This document shows, in pieces, positions 28,528 through 37,030 of a DNA stretch of 64,000 bases. The notes beneath the pieces were generated by a model. It did no database searches. It was not told the DNA's origin and worked only from the letters and a program-made list of their open reading frames with translations. The stretch lies in assembly GCA_019637445.1 (NCBI GenBank), contig JAHBVS010000003.1:186001-250000 (forward strand). Direction: 5' to 3'. Position numbers and translations under genes: made by a program. Numbering within the stretch: position 1 is the first letter of the stretch; each line of letters begins with the position of its first letter. The DNA comes from Gemmatimonadaceae bacterium. Its GTDB lineage: Bacteria; Gemmatimonadota; Gemmatimonadetes; Gemmatimonadales; Gemmatimonadaceae.

Positions 28528-29810
28528 GCGCTGCCACTCTCGTGAAGGGCGGGCGCCTGGTGGACCCGTCGCAGAACCTGGACGCCGTCGGCGACCTGTT
28601 GCTGGTGGATGGCAAGGTGGCCCAGGTCGGCGGCAGCATTGCCGCTCCTGTGGGCGCCACCGTGGTTGACGCCATGGGCCAGGTTGTCGCGCCGGGGCTG
28701 ATCGACGTGCACGTGCATCTTCGTGAGCCGGGGCGCGAGGACGTCGAGACCGTCGCGACCGGCGCACACGCCGCGGTTGCCGGTGGGTTCACCGCGGTCT
28801 GCTCGATGCCCAACACCAAGCCGGTCACGGACAACCAGGCCACGGTGGGTTTCGTGAAGCGGCAGGGCGAGGCGGCAGGCTTTGCGCGCGTCTATCCGAT
28901 CGGCGCGATCTCGCTGGGCCAGATGGGCGAGACGCTTGCCGAGTTTGGCGAGATGGTCGCCGCCGGCGCCGTCGCGGTGTCCGACGACGGCAAGCCAGTC
29001 GAGAACTCGCACCTGATGCGCACGGCGATGGAGTACGCGCTCACCTTCGGCATCCCGGTGGTCGAGCACTGCGAGGTGATGTCGCTGGCCCACGGCGGCT
29101 CGATGAACGAGGGTGTGGTCTCGGCCCGCCTCGGGCTCAAGGGCATTCCCGCGGAGGCCGAGGAGATCGACGTCGCGCGCTGCATCTTGCTCGCGAAGCG
29201 CACCGGCGGTCACGTGCACCTCTGCCACCTGAGCACCAAGGGTTCCGTGGACCTCGTGCGCTGGGGCAAGGCGCAGGGCATCAACGTGACGGCCGAGGTC
29301 TGCAGCCACCACATCTCGCTGACCGAAGAGGCCTGCGAGGGCTACAACACCAACGCCAAGATGAACCCGCCGCTGCGCAGGCCCGAGGACGTCGAGGCGC
29401 TGCAGCAGGGCCTCAAGGACGGTACCATCGACCTGCTGGTGACGGACCACGCGCCGCATCACTACGACGAGAAGGAGCGCGAGTTCGCCGACGCGCCCAA
29501 TGGCATCGTCGGCCTCGAGACGGCGCTCGGCGTGAACATCACGTATCTGGTGAAGCCGGGCATCATTGGGATCCCCGAGCTCGTGAACCGGATGTCCTGC
29601 CTGGCGGCGAAGATCTTCCACCTGCCGGGTGGCACGCTGGCCGCCGGCAGCATCGCCGACGTGACGGTCTTCGACCCGGCGCGCGAGTGGACCGTGGACC
29701 CGAAGCAGTTCAAGTCCAAGGGCCGCAACACGCCCTACGGCGGCCACAGGCTCAGCGGCCTCGCCACCTGTACCATCGTGGGCGGACGGATCGTCCACCA
29801 GGTGAGCTGA
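28524..29810 (+). CDS. pyrC: Dihydroorotase (class I)
   Basis: PyrC closes carbamoyl aspartate to dihydroorotate. The 428-residue amidohydrolase has the zinc motif [10 protein letters not shown] (His63, His65), the metal-bridging region, ending with [12 protein letters not shown], and the VELVNRMS-like stretch of the AllB/PyrC class I family. In several lineages this enzyme works in a complex with ATCase; here the genes are overlapping (GTGA). Stop TGA is four bases before the next gene. Confidence 0.95.
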   Translation: MSAATLVKGGRLVDPSQNLDAVGDLLLVDGKVAQVGGSIAAPVGATVVDAMGQVVAPGLIDVHVHLREPGREDVETVATGAHAAVAGGFTAVCSMPNTKPVTDNQATVGFVKRQGEAAGFARVYPIGAISLGQMGETLAEFGEMVAAGAVAVSDDGKPVENSHLMRTAMEYALTFGIPVVEHCEVMSLAHGGSMNEGVVSARLGLKGIPAEAEEIDVARCILLAKRTGGHVHLCHLSTKGSVDLVRWGKAQGINVTAEVCSHHISLTEEACEGYNTNAKMNPPLRRPEDVEALQQGLKDGTIDLLVTDHAPHHYDEKEREFADAPNGIVGLETALGVNITYLVKPGIIGIPELVNRMSCLAAKIFHLPGGTLAAGSIADVTVFDPAREWTVDPKQFKSKGRNTPYGGHRLSGLATCTIVGGRIVHQVS

Positions 29811-29814
29811 AGCC

Positions 29815-30417
29815 GTGGCCTCGACCTTGGCGGCGGCGCGCGCGGCCATCGTCCGGGTTTGTCGGCGGCTGTACGAAGCCGGTTTGATTGCGGGGCAGGA
29901 CGGAAACGTCTCGGTGCGCGTGGATGCCAAGCGCATCCTCGTCACACCGGCCGGACTCTCGAAGGTGGACGTCACCGCGTCGGATCTCGTGCTGCTGTCG
30001 CTCGACGGCCGCACGGCAACGGGCCGCCATCGCCCGTCGTCGGAGGTCGCGGTGCATCTGGAGATCTATCGCGGGCGAAAGGACGTGTCCGCGGTGGTGC
30101 ACGCACATCCGCCGACGGCCACGGGTTTCGCTGTCGCCGGCCAGACCCTGCCCAGCGGAGTGTTGCCGGAGTTGGACCTCGGCGTGGGACCCGTGGCATT
30201 GGTGCCGTACGCCTCACCAGGCACGCAGGCCCTCGCGCGGCAGTTCAGGCCGTATCTTGTAGGACACGAAGCCTGGTTGATGGCCAACCACGGCCTCGTC
30301 ACCGCCGGGCCGAGCCTGCTTGTGGCCCATCAGCGGATGGAAAGTGTAGAGCACGCGGCGCGGATCTTCCTAGCCGCGCGCGCCGTCGGTCCCCTGGTCC
30401 CAATCCCGAAGCCGTGA
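29815..30417 (+). CDS. Class II aldolase/adducin-family protein
   Basis: A 200-residue metalloenzyme of the FucA/AraD family. The zinc ligands are visible: Glu in SSEVAVHLE, HAHPP, and the ANHGLVTAG His. Substrates in this family are phosphorylated sugars such as fuculose-1-phosphate; no sugar-specific gene is near. GTG 29815, four bases after pyrC, makes it part of the same run. Its role near pyrimidine genes is unclear. Confidence 0.82.
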   Translation: MASTLAAARAAIVRVCRRLYEAGLIAGQDGNVSVRVDAKRILVTPAGLSKVDVTASDLVLLSLDGRTATGRHRPSSEVAVHLEIYRGRKDVSAVVHAHPPTATGFAVAGQTLPSGVLPELDLGVGPVALVPYASPGTQALARQFRPYLVGHEAWLMANHGLVTAGPSLLVAHQRMESVEHAARIFLAARAVGPLVPIPKP

Positions 30418-31505
30418 TGAAGAAGGCCGATTCCTCGCACCTCGAGGCCCTCGAGGCCCTGCTCGCCGAGAAGCGCAAGCACGAGGGCTACCTCGAGAAG
30501 CTTGAGCTCCGCAAGGCGGGTACGCCCGAGCACGTGTACGCGCGTCTGCGCGACGAGTACCTCACCAAGCTCACCGACGCGCAGGTGCGCGCGGCCGCCG
30601 AGGCGGAGTCACTCTCCGGGGGGCTGCAGGACGATGCCGTCGCCGTGCAGGAGGCCGAGGGCAAGCTCTCGGCACTTGAGGAGGAGCGGATCGAAGGGGA
30701 GCTTCGGGCGGAGGTCGGCGAGTTCGACCCCAAGGACTGGCAGAAGAAGCTCACGGCGCTGAACGCGAGCATTGCGTTGGCCGAGAAGGAGCGCGACGTG
30801 CGCCGCGAAGTGTTCGAACGCACGCGGACGCTGCTCGCCGAGGCGCGGGGCAAGCTGGAGGGTGGGGAACAGGGGGCCGCGATCGAGCCGGCGCCCGAGG
30901 GTCCGAGCGCTCCCGAGACCGCCACGCGCCCGCAGTTGCGCCACACCACCGCCATCAAGGGTGCGCCGAACTTCGACGAGCTGGAGTTCCTGAAGTCGGT
31001 CGTGGGACGCCAGAGCACGCCGTCCAAGCCGATCGTCGAGGGTGGCTCGGCCCCGGCGCCAAAGCCGCTCAGCGACGGTCCTTCGGCGCCGACGCCGAGG
31101 TCGACACCCGCCAACGTGGCGGCCGCCCCCGCGGCCACGAGCGCGTCTGCAGGCGCGGCACACGAGGCGAGGCCAGCGGAGGCCCCCGCGCCCCGCGCCT
31201 CCCAGCCGGTCGCTGCGCCGGCGGACGACGAGGCGGCACAGGACGAGGAGGAGAGCGCGGCCTCGAAGCCGGAGGCGAGCCGCAGTGCGGCCCCCTCCGA
31301 GCCGGAGGCCAAGCCCGCGCGCAAGCCGGCTGCGAAGGCCGAGCCGGCCGAGGACGAGGAGGACTCCGCGCCGAGCCCACTGGGGAAGCCGAATCCGCGC
31401 AACTCGCAGACCATCAAGTCGCTGAAGTGCCAGGAGTGTGGGTCGATGAACTACCCGACCGAGTGGTACTGCGAGCGTTGCGGTGGGGAGTTGGCGGCCC
31501 TGTAG
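30417..31505 (+). CDS. Coiled-coil protein with C-terminal zinc ribbon, function unknown
   Basis: A 362-residue protein. Residues 1-145 are strongly charged and helical, with heptad-like Leu/Ala spacing (EALEALLAEKRKHEGYLEKLELR) suggesting a coiled coil. Residues 145-325 are a low-complexity linker rich in Ala, Pro, Ser, Glu and Lys. The last 30 residues form a zinc ribbon: CQECG and CERCGG, two CxxC pairs. I do not recognise the family. ATG 30417 follows directly after a GTG (30414), both in frame. The zinc ribbon may bind RNA, DNA or protein; this is a guess. Confidence 0.75.
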   Translation: MKKADSSHLEALEALLAEKRKHEGYLEKLELRKAGTPEHVYARLRDEYLTKLTDAQVRAAAEAESLSGGLQDDAVAVQEAEGKLSALEEERIEGELRAEVGEFDPKDWQKKLTALNASIALAEKERDVRREVFERTRTLLAEARGKLEGGEQGAAIEPAPEGPSAPETATRPQLRHTTAIKGAPNFDELEFLKSVVGRQSTPSKPIVEGGSAPAPKPLSDGPSAPTPRSTPANVAAAPAATSASAGAAHEARPAEAPAPRASQPVAAPADDEAAQDEEESAASKPEASRSAAPSEPEAKPARKPAAKAEPAEDEEDSAPSPLGKPNPRNSQTIKSLKCQECGSMNYPTEWYCERCGGELAAL

Positions 31506-31580
31506 CGCGGCTTGGGCGTCACGGCCTGGCCCGCTGCGGCCACGGGGCCGCAGCGCTTGCGACGGCAGGGCAGATAAAGA

Positions 31581-31615
31581 AAACGCCGCGCGCTCTGTGT
31601 GAGCGCGCGGCGTTT
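31581..31615 (-). terminator. Perfect 15-bp bidirectional terminator (rpsT / zinc-ribbon gene)
   Basis: AAACGCCGCGCGCTC and its exact complement flank a 5-base loop TGTGT. On the minus strand the stem is followed by TTTTCTTTATC, a good U-tract for terminating rpsT. On the plus strand TTTGGATTTCC follows, weaker, and would stop the zinc-ribbon gene. Convergent genes sharing a hairpin. Confidence 0.85.
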
Positions 31616-31638
31616 GGATTTCCGGATCGAAAGAGCGC

Positions 31639-31875
31639 TTACTTCGCGGCCTTGGCGAGCTTCGACTTCTGGCGGGCCGCGGCGTTCTTGTGGATCAGCC
31701 CCTTGCGGGCCGCGCGGTCGAGCAGCGTGACGGCCTTGGCCTTCTCGTCGGCCGACGAGGCCGTGGCCTTCGCGGTCTTGAGCGCGGTCCGGAGCGCGGA
31801 GCGCTGCGCACGGTTACGGGCGGTCGCCGTACGGGACTTGCGCATGTTCTTCTTCGCGGACGCGATTCTCGGCAC
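31639..31875 (-). CDS. rpsT: 30S ribosomal protein S20
   Basis: A 78-residue basic protein with the S20 pattern: RIASAKKNMRKS, SALRTALK, then AVTLLDRAARKGLIHKNAAARQKSKLAK at the end. It binds 16S rRNA in the 30S body. Start is GTG (31873-31875 complement). A promoter at 31941-31969 gives a leader of about 60 bases. Monocistronic. Confidence 0.96.
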   Translation of the reverse strand: MPRIASAKKNMRKSRTATARNRAQRSALRTALKTAKATASSADEKAKAVTLLDRAARKGLIHKNAAARQKSKLAKAAK

Positions 31876-31940
31876 TGGTCCTGACTCTCAGCAAATGGAT
31901 GAAAATGGGGACGGCAACGGCGCCGTCCCACAGCCACGGA

Positions 31941-31969
31941 AGTGTAGTCGGGACGGCGGGTTAGGTCAA
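31941..31969 (-). promoter_or_regulatory. Promoter of rpsT
   Basis: On the minus strand TTGACC (31964-31969) and TACACT (31941-31946) are spaced by exactly 17 bases. A start site near 31934 is expected. The -10 TACACT is shared with the promoter at 56409-56436. Confidence 0.75.
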
Positions 31970-32000
31970 GCGACCGGGTGCTTTCATCGCACCCGTCGCC

Positions 32001-32008
32001 TATATAGT
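32001..32008 (+). promoter_or_regulatory. Candidate -10 box of the scpA operon
   Basis: TATATAGT (best hexamer TATAGT at 32003-32008) lies 47 bases before the scpA start. A -35 is not convincing (TTTCAT at 31983). It is divergent from the rpsT promoter. Confidence 0.45.
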
Positions 32009-32054
32009 TTTCGCCGCGACTGCCCGTGACGGGCCTCACTCCAGCCGTAGCGTC

Positions 32055-32798
32055 GTGTCCAACCCCTCCGTCGGCGAAGCCCACGCCGGCACGAACAGCT
32101 TTGTCGTCGAGCTCACGGGCTTCAATGGCCCGCTCGACCTGCTCCTCTCGCTCATCCGCGACGAGCAGGTGGACATCTACGACATCCCCGTGGCCCGCAT
32201 CTGCGAGCAGTTTCTCGCCCGGATGCACGAGCTGCAGCTCAACGAGGCCGCCGAGTACCTGGAGATGGCCGCGCGCCTGATCCGCATCAAGGCGCAGATG
32301 TTGCTGCCCCGCAAGGAAGGCCACGACGACTGGGAAGACCCGCGGGCCGAGCTGGTGCGCCGCCTGCTCGAGTACCAGCAGATGCGCGAGGTGGTGGACT
32401 TGCTCGAGCATCTGGGCGAGGACCGCCGCGCGCGCTTCGGCCGCACCTTCGTGGCCCAGGCCGCCGCACCGCCGCCGGCCCCGCTGGCGCTGTCGTTGGG
32501 TGACCTACTCGTGGCGGTTGATCGCGTGCTTCGCGCCTCGCGTCGCCCGACGATCCACGAGGTGGTGCCGCGTGCGCTGGACGTGGACGGTGCCATGCAG
32601 ACCGTGCGCGCCATCCTGCAGCTGCGCGCCAAGGCCCGCTTCCGCGAACTCATCCGTGACGATTCCGAACCCTGGGAAGTGCTGAGCGCGCTGCTCGGAT
32701 TGCTCGAGCTGGCCAAGCGCTCGGAAGTGCACCTCACCCAACCCCGACCTTTTGCTGACGTGGAGATCCGCCGTGAACTCGCTGGCGAAGCTGCTTGA
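32055..32798 (+). CDS. scpA: Segregation and condensation protein A
   Basis: ScpA is the kleisin that bridges SMC heads in chromosome condensation. The 247-residue protein has the N-terminal block ELTGFNGPLDLLLSLIRDEQVDIYDIPV, a helical middle and the C-terminal winged helix (about 180-240). Start GTG 32055. Its end overlaps scpB by 26 bases, a common coupling for this pair. Confidence 0.95.
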   Translation: MSNPSVGEAHAGTNSFVVELTGFNGPLDLLLSLIRDEQVDIYDIPVARICEQFLARMHELQLNEAAEYLEMAARLIRIKAQMLLPRKEGHDDWEDPRAELVRRLLEYQQMREVVDLLEHLGEDRRARFGRTFVAQAAAPPPAPLALSLGDLLVAVDRVLRASRRPTIHEVVPRALDVDGAMQTVRAILQLRAKARFRELIRDDSEPWEVLSALLGLLELAKRSEVHLTQPRPFADVEIRRELAGEAA

Positions 32799-33480
32799 GG
32801 CCGCGCTCTTCGCGAGCCCGCGCCCCATCGCGACCGAAGAGCTCGCCGCCCTCGACCCCGAGGCCTCGCCGGCCGCGCTGCAGAGCGCGCTGGACGAGCT
32901 GCGCGAGCACTATGACGTGGACGGACACGGTGTCGAACTGCTTGAGGTGGGCGGTGGCTGGCAGATCCTGACGCGGCCGGAGTACACCGAGGCCATCGAG
33001 CGCGCGCAGATGGCGGTGCGGCCGCAGCGGCTCTCGCCGGCGGCGCTGGAGACGCTCGCCATCATCGCGTATCGCCAGCCCATCGGCCGCGCTGAGATCT
33101 CCGAGATTCGCGGCGTCGACGTGGGTGCGGTGATCAAGGGCCTGCACGAGCGCGGTTTGATCGACGTGGTCGGTCGCGCGGAGGGTCTGGGCCGCCCGTT
33201 GCTGTACGGCACCACCGGTCTCTTCCTCGAGCAGTTCGCGCTGCGCCACCTCGGCGAGTTGCCGCGCGTGGACGAGCTCGCGATCGCGCTGCGCAAGCAC
33301 GGGGAGCCAGTCCCGCCGATTATGGCGGACACGCCGCCGGTTCCTGCCGCGCCCGCAGCAGCGACCGATGCCGCGGCCGACGCGGCCGAGGTGGCCAGCG
33401 CGGCGGAGCCGGCTGGAGTAGGGGCGGCCAGCGGCCAGGGCGAGGACTCCACCGCCGGGGAGACGGGCGCTTCCGCGTGA
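32773..33480 (+). CDS. scpB: Segregation and condensation protein B
   Basis: ScpB dimers bind ScpA and regulate SMC. The 235-residue protein has two winged helices, starting SLAKLLEAALFASPRPI and with LSPAALETLAIIAYRQPIGRAEISEIRGVD, the family signature. A tail of about 60 residues rich in Ala and Glu follows the core and is likely disordered. GTG 32773 is preferred over TTG 32752. It overlaps rluB by four bases. Confidence 0.94.
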   Translation: MNSLAKLLEAALFASPRPIATEELAALDPEASPAALQSALDELREHYDVDGHGVELLEVGGGWQILTRPEYTEAIERAQMAVRPQRLSPAALETLAIIAYRQPIGRAEISEIRGVDVGAVIKGLHERGLIDVVGRAEGLGRPLLYGTTGLFLEQFALRHLGELPRVDELAIALRKHGEPVPPIMADTPPVPAAPAAATDAAADAAEVASAAEPAGVGAASGQGEDSTAGETGASA

Positions 33481-34208
33481 GCGACGGGGCGATGCGGATC
33501 CAGCGCGCGCTCGCGCGGGCCGGCATCGCCTCGCGCCGCAAGGCCGAGGAGCTGGTGGCCGCGGGGCGCGTGCGCATCAACGGGGAGGTGGCACGCATCG
33601 GGCAGAGCGTGGATCCCGAACGCGACCGCATCACGGTGGATGATGCCGCAGTGGCCCAGCCGGTGGCCAGCAAGTGGCTGGTGCTGCACAAGCCCGCCGG
33701 GGTACTGACCACGCGCAGCGACCCGGAAGGGCGCCGCACCGTCTTTGATCTCGTGCCGCCCCAGCCCGGGCTCACCTATGTGGGCCGCCTCGACTACATG
33801 ACCGAAGGCGTACTGCTCCTCACCACCGACGGCGACGCCGCGCATCGGCTCACGCATCCCAGCGCGCAGGTGCCGCGGCGCTACGTCGCCACGGTGCGCG
33901 GATCGGTGAAGCGCGCCGCCGCCGAGATCCGGGCCGGCATCGAGCTGGACGACGGTTTCGTGCAGCCTGAGGAGGTCGAGGTCACGCCGGGTGCGCAGGC
34001 CCGCAGCTGGGACCTCGCCCTCACCATCCGCGAGGGGCGCACGCGCGAAGTCCGGCGGCTCTGCGAGGCGGTGGAACTCGAGGTCCTCCGGCTTGTCCGC
34101 ACCTCGTTCGGGCCGGTCACGCTGGGCGCACTCGCGCCCGGCGCCTCCCGCGCGCTCACCAGCAAGGAGCGCACGCTGCTCGACGCGCTCACTTCCACGC
34201 CACACTGA
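33477..34208 (+). CDS. rluB: Pseudouridine synthase, RsuA/RluB family
   Basis: A 243-residue enzyme with an N-terminal S4 RNA-binding domain (RIQRALARAGIASRRKAEELVAAGRVRING) and catalytic domain with the nucleophile Asp106 in GRLDYMTEG. RluB modifies 23S U2605, RsuA 16S U516; I cannot decide between them, but the scpA-scpB-rluB order common in bacteria favours RluB. The stop comes ten bases before moxR. Confidence 0.88.
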   Translation: MSDGAMRIQRALARAGIASRRKAEELVAAGRVRINGEVARIGQSVDPERDRITVDDAAVAQPVASKWLVLHKPAGVLTTRSDPEGRRTVFDLVPPQPGLTYVGRLDYMTEGVLLLTTDGDAAHRLTHPSAQVPRRYVATVRGSVKRAAAEIRAGIELDDGFVQPEEVEVTPGAQARSWDLALTIREGRTREVRRLCEAVELEVLRLVRTSFGPVTLGALAPGASRALTSKERTLLDALTSTPH

Positions 34209-34218
34209 CACCACTCCG

Positions 34219-35169
34219 ATGGCGCACCGCCTCACTGATGACATCCTCGCGCAGGTCTCCCAGCGCGTCGTCGGCCAGCAGGCCATGGTCGAGCGACTGC
34301 TTATCGCCCTGCTCACGGGCGGGCACGTGCTGCTCGAGGGCGTGCCGGGGCTCGCCAAGACGTTGACGGTCCGCACGCTGGCGGAGACGGTGCGCACGAC
34401 CTTCAGCCGCATCCAGTTCACGCCCGACCTGCTGCCGGCCGACGTCATCGGCACGCAGGTGTTCGACCAGAAGACCGCGACGTTCTCCGTGAAGCGCGGG
34501 CCGATCTTCGCGAACATCGTGCTGGCGGACGAGATCAACCGCGCACCGGCCAAGGTGCAGGCGGCGCTGCTCGAGGCGATGCAGGAGAAGCAGGTCACGA
34601 TTGGCGGGACGAGCTTCGCGCTGGATGAGCCCTTCCTCGTGCTGGCCACGCAGAACCCGATTGAGCAGGAGGGCACATATCCGCTGCCCGAGGCGCAGGT
34701 GGACCGCTTCATGCTCAAGCTGCGCGTGGGCTATCCCTCGAAGGATGAGGAGCGCGAGATCATGCGGCGCATGGCCGGTGGTGAGGCCATTCCGGTGCAG
34801 GCTGTCGCCGAACCGGTCGCGCTGCTGCAGGCGCGCAAGGACATCGCCGCCTTGCACCTCGACGATCGACTCGTGGATTACATCGTCTCGTTGGTCCACG
34901 CCACGCGCGCGCCGCAGGAGTCGGGGCTGGGCGACCTCGCGCCGCTGATCGAGTACGGTGCATCGCCGCGCGCGACCATCGCCCTCGCGCAGGCGGCCCG
35001 CGCGCACGCCTACCTCCGCGGCCGCGCGTTCGTCTCGCCTGACGACGTGAAGGCCATCGCCCCCGACGTGCTGCGGCACCGCGTGCTCCTCACCTTCGAG
35101 GCCGAGGCCGAGAACGTGAGCTCCGACGCCGTCATCACGCGCGTGCTCGATCGCATCGCCGCCCCGTGA
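34219..35169 (+). CDS. moxR: MoxR-family AAA ATPase
   Basis: A 316-residue AAA+ ATPase with Walker A GVPGLAKT at 41-48, Walker B VLADEIN, and the sensor segment LATQNPIEQEGTYPLPEAQ. MoxR ATPases work with VWA-domain proteins as chaperone-like assembly factors; the DUF58, BatA and BatB genes follow directly. ATG 34219. The stop overlaps the DUF58 gene by four bases. Confidence 0.92.
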   Translation: MAHRLTDDILAQVSQRVVGQQAMVERLLIALLTGGHVLLEGVPGLAKTLTVRTLAETVRTTFSRIQFTPDLLPADVIGTQVFDQKTATFSVKRGPIFANIVLADEINRAPAKVQAALLEAMQEKQVTIGGTSFALDEPFLVLATQNPIEQEGTYPLPEAQVDRFMLKLRVGYPSKDEEREIMRRMAGGEAIPVQAVAEPVALLQARKDIAALHLDDRLVDYIVSLVHATRAPQESGLGDLAPLIEYGASPRATIALAQAARAHAYLRGRAFVSPDDVKAIAPDVLRHRVLLTFEAEAENVSSDAVITRVLDRIAAP

Positions 35170-36086
35170 GCCCCGTGGCCGCCGAGCGCGGCCGCACGGC
35201 CGCCGTCCCGCCGGAAGTCCTGCGCCAGGTGCGCCGCATCGAGCTGCGCACGCGCGGCTTGGTCAACTCGCGCTTCACGGGCGAGTACCACTCGGTGTTC
35301 AAGGGCATGGGGATGGAGTTCGCCGAGGTCCGCGAATACCAAGCTGGCGACGAGGTGCGCACCATCGACTGGAACGTCAGCGCGCGCATGCGGCGGCTCT
35401 TCGTCAAGCGATTCGTCGAGGAACGCGAGCTCACGGTGATGCTGTTGGTGGACTCGTCGGGCTCCAGCCGCGGCGGCTCGCTGGAACGCGACAAGCAGTC
35501 GATGGCAGCCGAGCTCGCCGCCGTGCTCGCGCTCACCGCCACACGGAACAACGATCGCGTCGGGTTGCTGCTGCACTCGGATCGTGTCGAGCACGTGGTG
35601 CCGCCACGCAAGGGTCGTCGGCACGCGCTGCGCCTCGTGCGCGATGTGCTGGCGGCGCGGGCGCAGGAGCGCGGTACGGACCTCGCAGCCGCCTGCGACT
35701 ACGCCGCGCGGCTGCTGCCACACCGCAGCATCGTGTTCGTCATCTCTGACTTTGTCTCGCCGAGCTATGACGACGCGCTCTCCCGGCTCTCGCGCCGCCA
35801 CGACGTCGTCGCCGTGGTGCTCGACGACCCGGCGGAACGTCAATTGCCCGACGTGGGCGTGGCACGGATGGTCGACGCCGAGACGGGTGAGTTGGCCGAG
35901 GTGGACACCTCAGACCTTGGCCTGCGCCGACGCTACGCCGAGGCCGTGCAGGCGGAGACGGCCGCACGGCAGGGCCTGCTGCGGCGCCTGGCGGTGGACG
36001 AGGTGCTGGTCCCGCTCGAACGCGGCTACACGGAACCCTTGCTGCGCTTCTTCCGCACGCGCGAGACGCGCGCCCGCCGCCGGTGA
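35166..36086 (+). CDS. DUF58 domain protein of the Bat operon
   Basis: A 306-residue cytoplasmic protein with the DUF58 signature EVREYQAGDEVRTIDWNVSAR, then a VWA-like fold beginning LLVDSSGSS (a MIDAS-like DSSGS motif). Proteins of this family pair with MoxR in the Bat system. The GTG 35166 overlaps moxR. The stop overlaps the next gene by four bases. Confidence 0.88.
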   Translation: MSPVAAERGRTAAVPPEVLRQVRRIELRTRGLVNSRFTGEYHSVFKGMGMEFAEVREYQAGDEVRTIDWNVSARMRRLFVKRFVEERELTVMLLVDSSGSSRGGSLERDKQSMAAELAAVLALTATRNNDRVGLLLHSDRVEHVVPPRKGRRHALRLVRDVLAARAQERGTDLAAACDYAARLLPHRSIVFVISDFVSPSYDDALSRLSRRHDVVAVVLDDPAERQLPDVGVARMVDAETGELAEVDTSDLGLRRRYAEAVQAETAARQGLLRRLAVDEVLVPLERGYTEPLLRFFRTRETRARRR

Positions 36087-37030
36087 TCGCCCGCCTCGCG
36101 CTCGCCCTGCTGCTGCAGGCGTCCGCTGACCCGACGCGCGACGCCACGGTGTCCGCGCGCGTCACGCCCGAAGCGCCCGCGGTGGGCGAGCCGATTCTTG
36201 TCGAGCTTCGGGTCCGTGCGCCGGCCGGAACGGATGTGCGATTTCCGGTGCTGCCGGACACCGGCAGCCGCATCGAGCCGCTGGATCCGCGCGTCCTGCG
36301 TGACGCCTCCACGGACGGCCGCATCGACCGGAGCGCAGTCTATCGAATGATCGCCTGGGACACGGGCAGCGTTGTCGTGGCACTCGATGACGTGGTGCTG
36401 ACGCGTGACGGACGCGAGCGGCGTTATCCCGTGGTGTTGCCGGACATCCGCATCCGCTCCGTGCTGCCGGCGGACACGGCGCTGCGTGTGCCGCGCGAGG
36501 CCTCACCGGCCGTGGCGGTGCCCAGCTGGCATTGGCGGTTCTGGTTGGGATTGCTTGTCGTGGCGGCCTTGCTCTGGTGGGGCGTTCGCCGCTGGCGCGT
36601 TCAGCGCGCGGAGTCGGCCGCACACGCCGCCGCCGATGCCGCACGACGGGCGGAAGAGGCCTTCGCACACGCCGAGTCCCTCCACCTCCTTGCGGCCGGC
36701 GAGCCGGGGCGCCACCTGCTCGCGCACACGCAGGTGCTGCGGCGCTATCTGGCCGCACGTTGGCCCGTGGCAGGGGCGCAGCTGACGGCAACCGAGCTCC
36801 GGTCCGCGCTGACGGGTACGGAGTTCCCGCTGCTACCCGAACGTCTGGTCGGCCTCCTCGATCGCGCCGAGGCGGTGGCCTATGCGCAGGCACCGATCGC
36901 CGCCGACGAGGCGGAGCGCCTCGGGCTTGAGGCGCGCGCCATCGTGGACGATCTCGAGACGGTGTGGCGCACGCGGCGCCAGGTGGTCGAGGCCCCGCCA
37001 CGTCGCATTCGACGGAAGGCGTTGCGATGA
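36083..37030 (+). CDS. Membrane protein of the Bat operon (BatD-like N-terminal half)
   Basis: A 315-residue protein with a short signal-like N-terminus (MIARLALALLLQASA), a periplasmic beta domain (about 20-145), a membrane helix at about 153-168 (FWLGLLVVAALLWWGV) and a cytoplasmic helical domain (170-300). The arrangement and position between DUF58 and BatA resemble the DUF4381/BatD-like proteins seen in Bat loci, but no motif makes the name certain. Start GTG 36083; its stop overlaps batA by four bases. Confidence 0.65.
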   Translation: MIARLALALLLQASADPTRDATVSARVTPEAPAVGEPILVELRVRAPAGTDVRFPVLPDTGSRIEPLDPRVLRDASTDGRIDRSAVYRMIAWDTGSVVVALDDVVLTRDGRERRYPVVLPDIRIRSVLPADTALRVPREASPAVAVPSWHWRFWLGLLVVAALLWWGVRRWRVQRAESAAHAAADAARRAEEAFAHAESLHLLAAGEPGRHLLAHTQVLRRYLAARWPVAGAQLTATELRSALTGTEFPLLPERLVGLLDRAEAVAYAQAPIAADEAERLGLEARAIVDDLETVWRTRRQVVEAPPRRIRRKALR

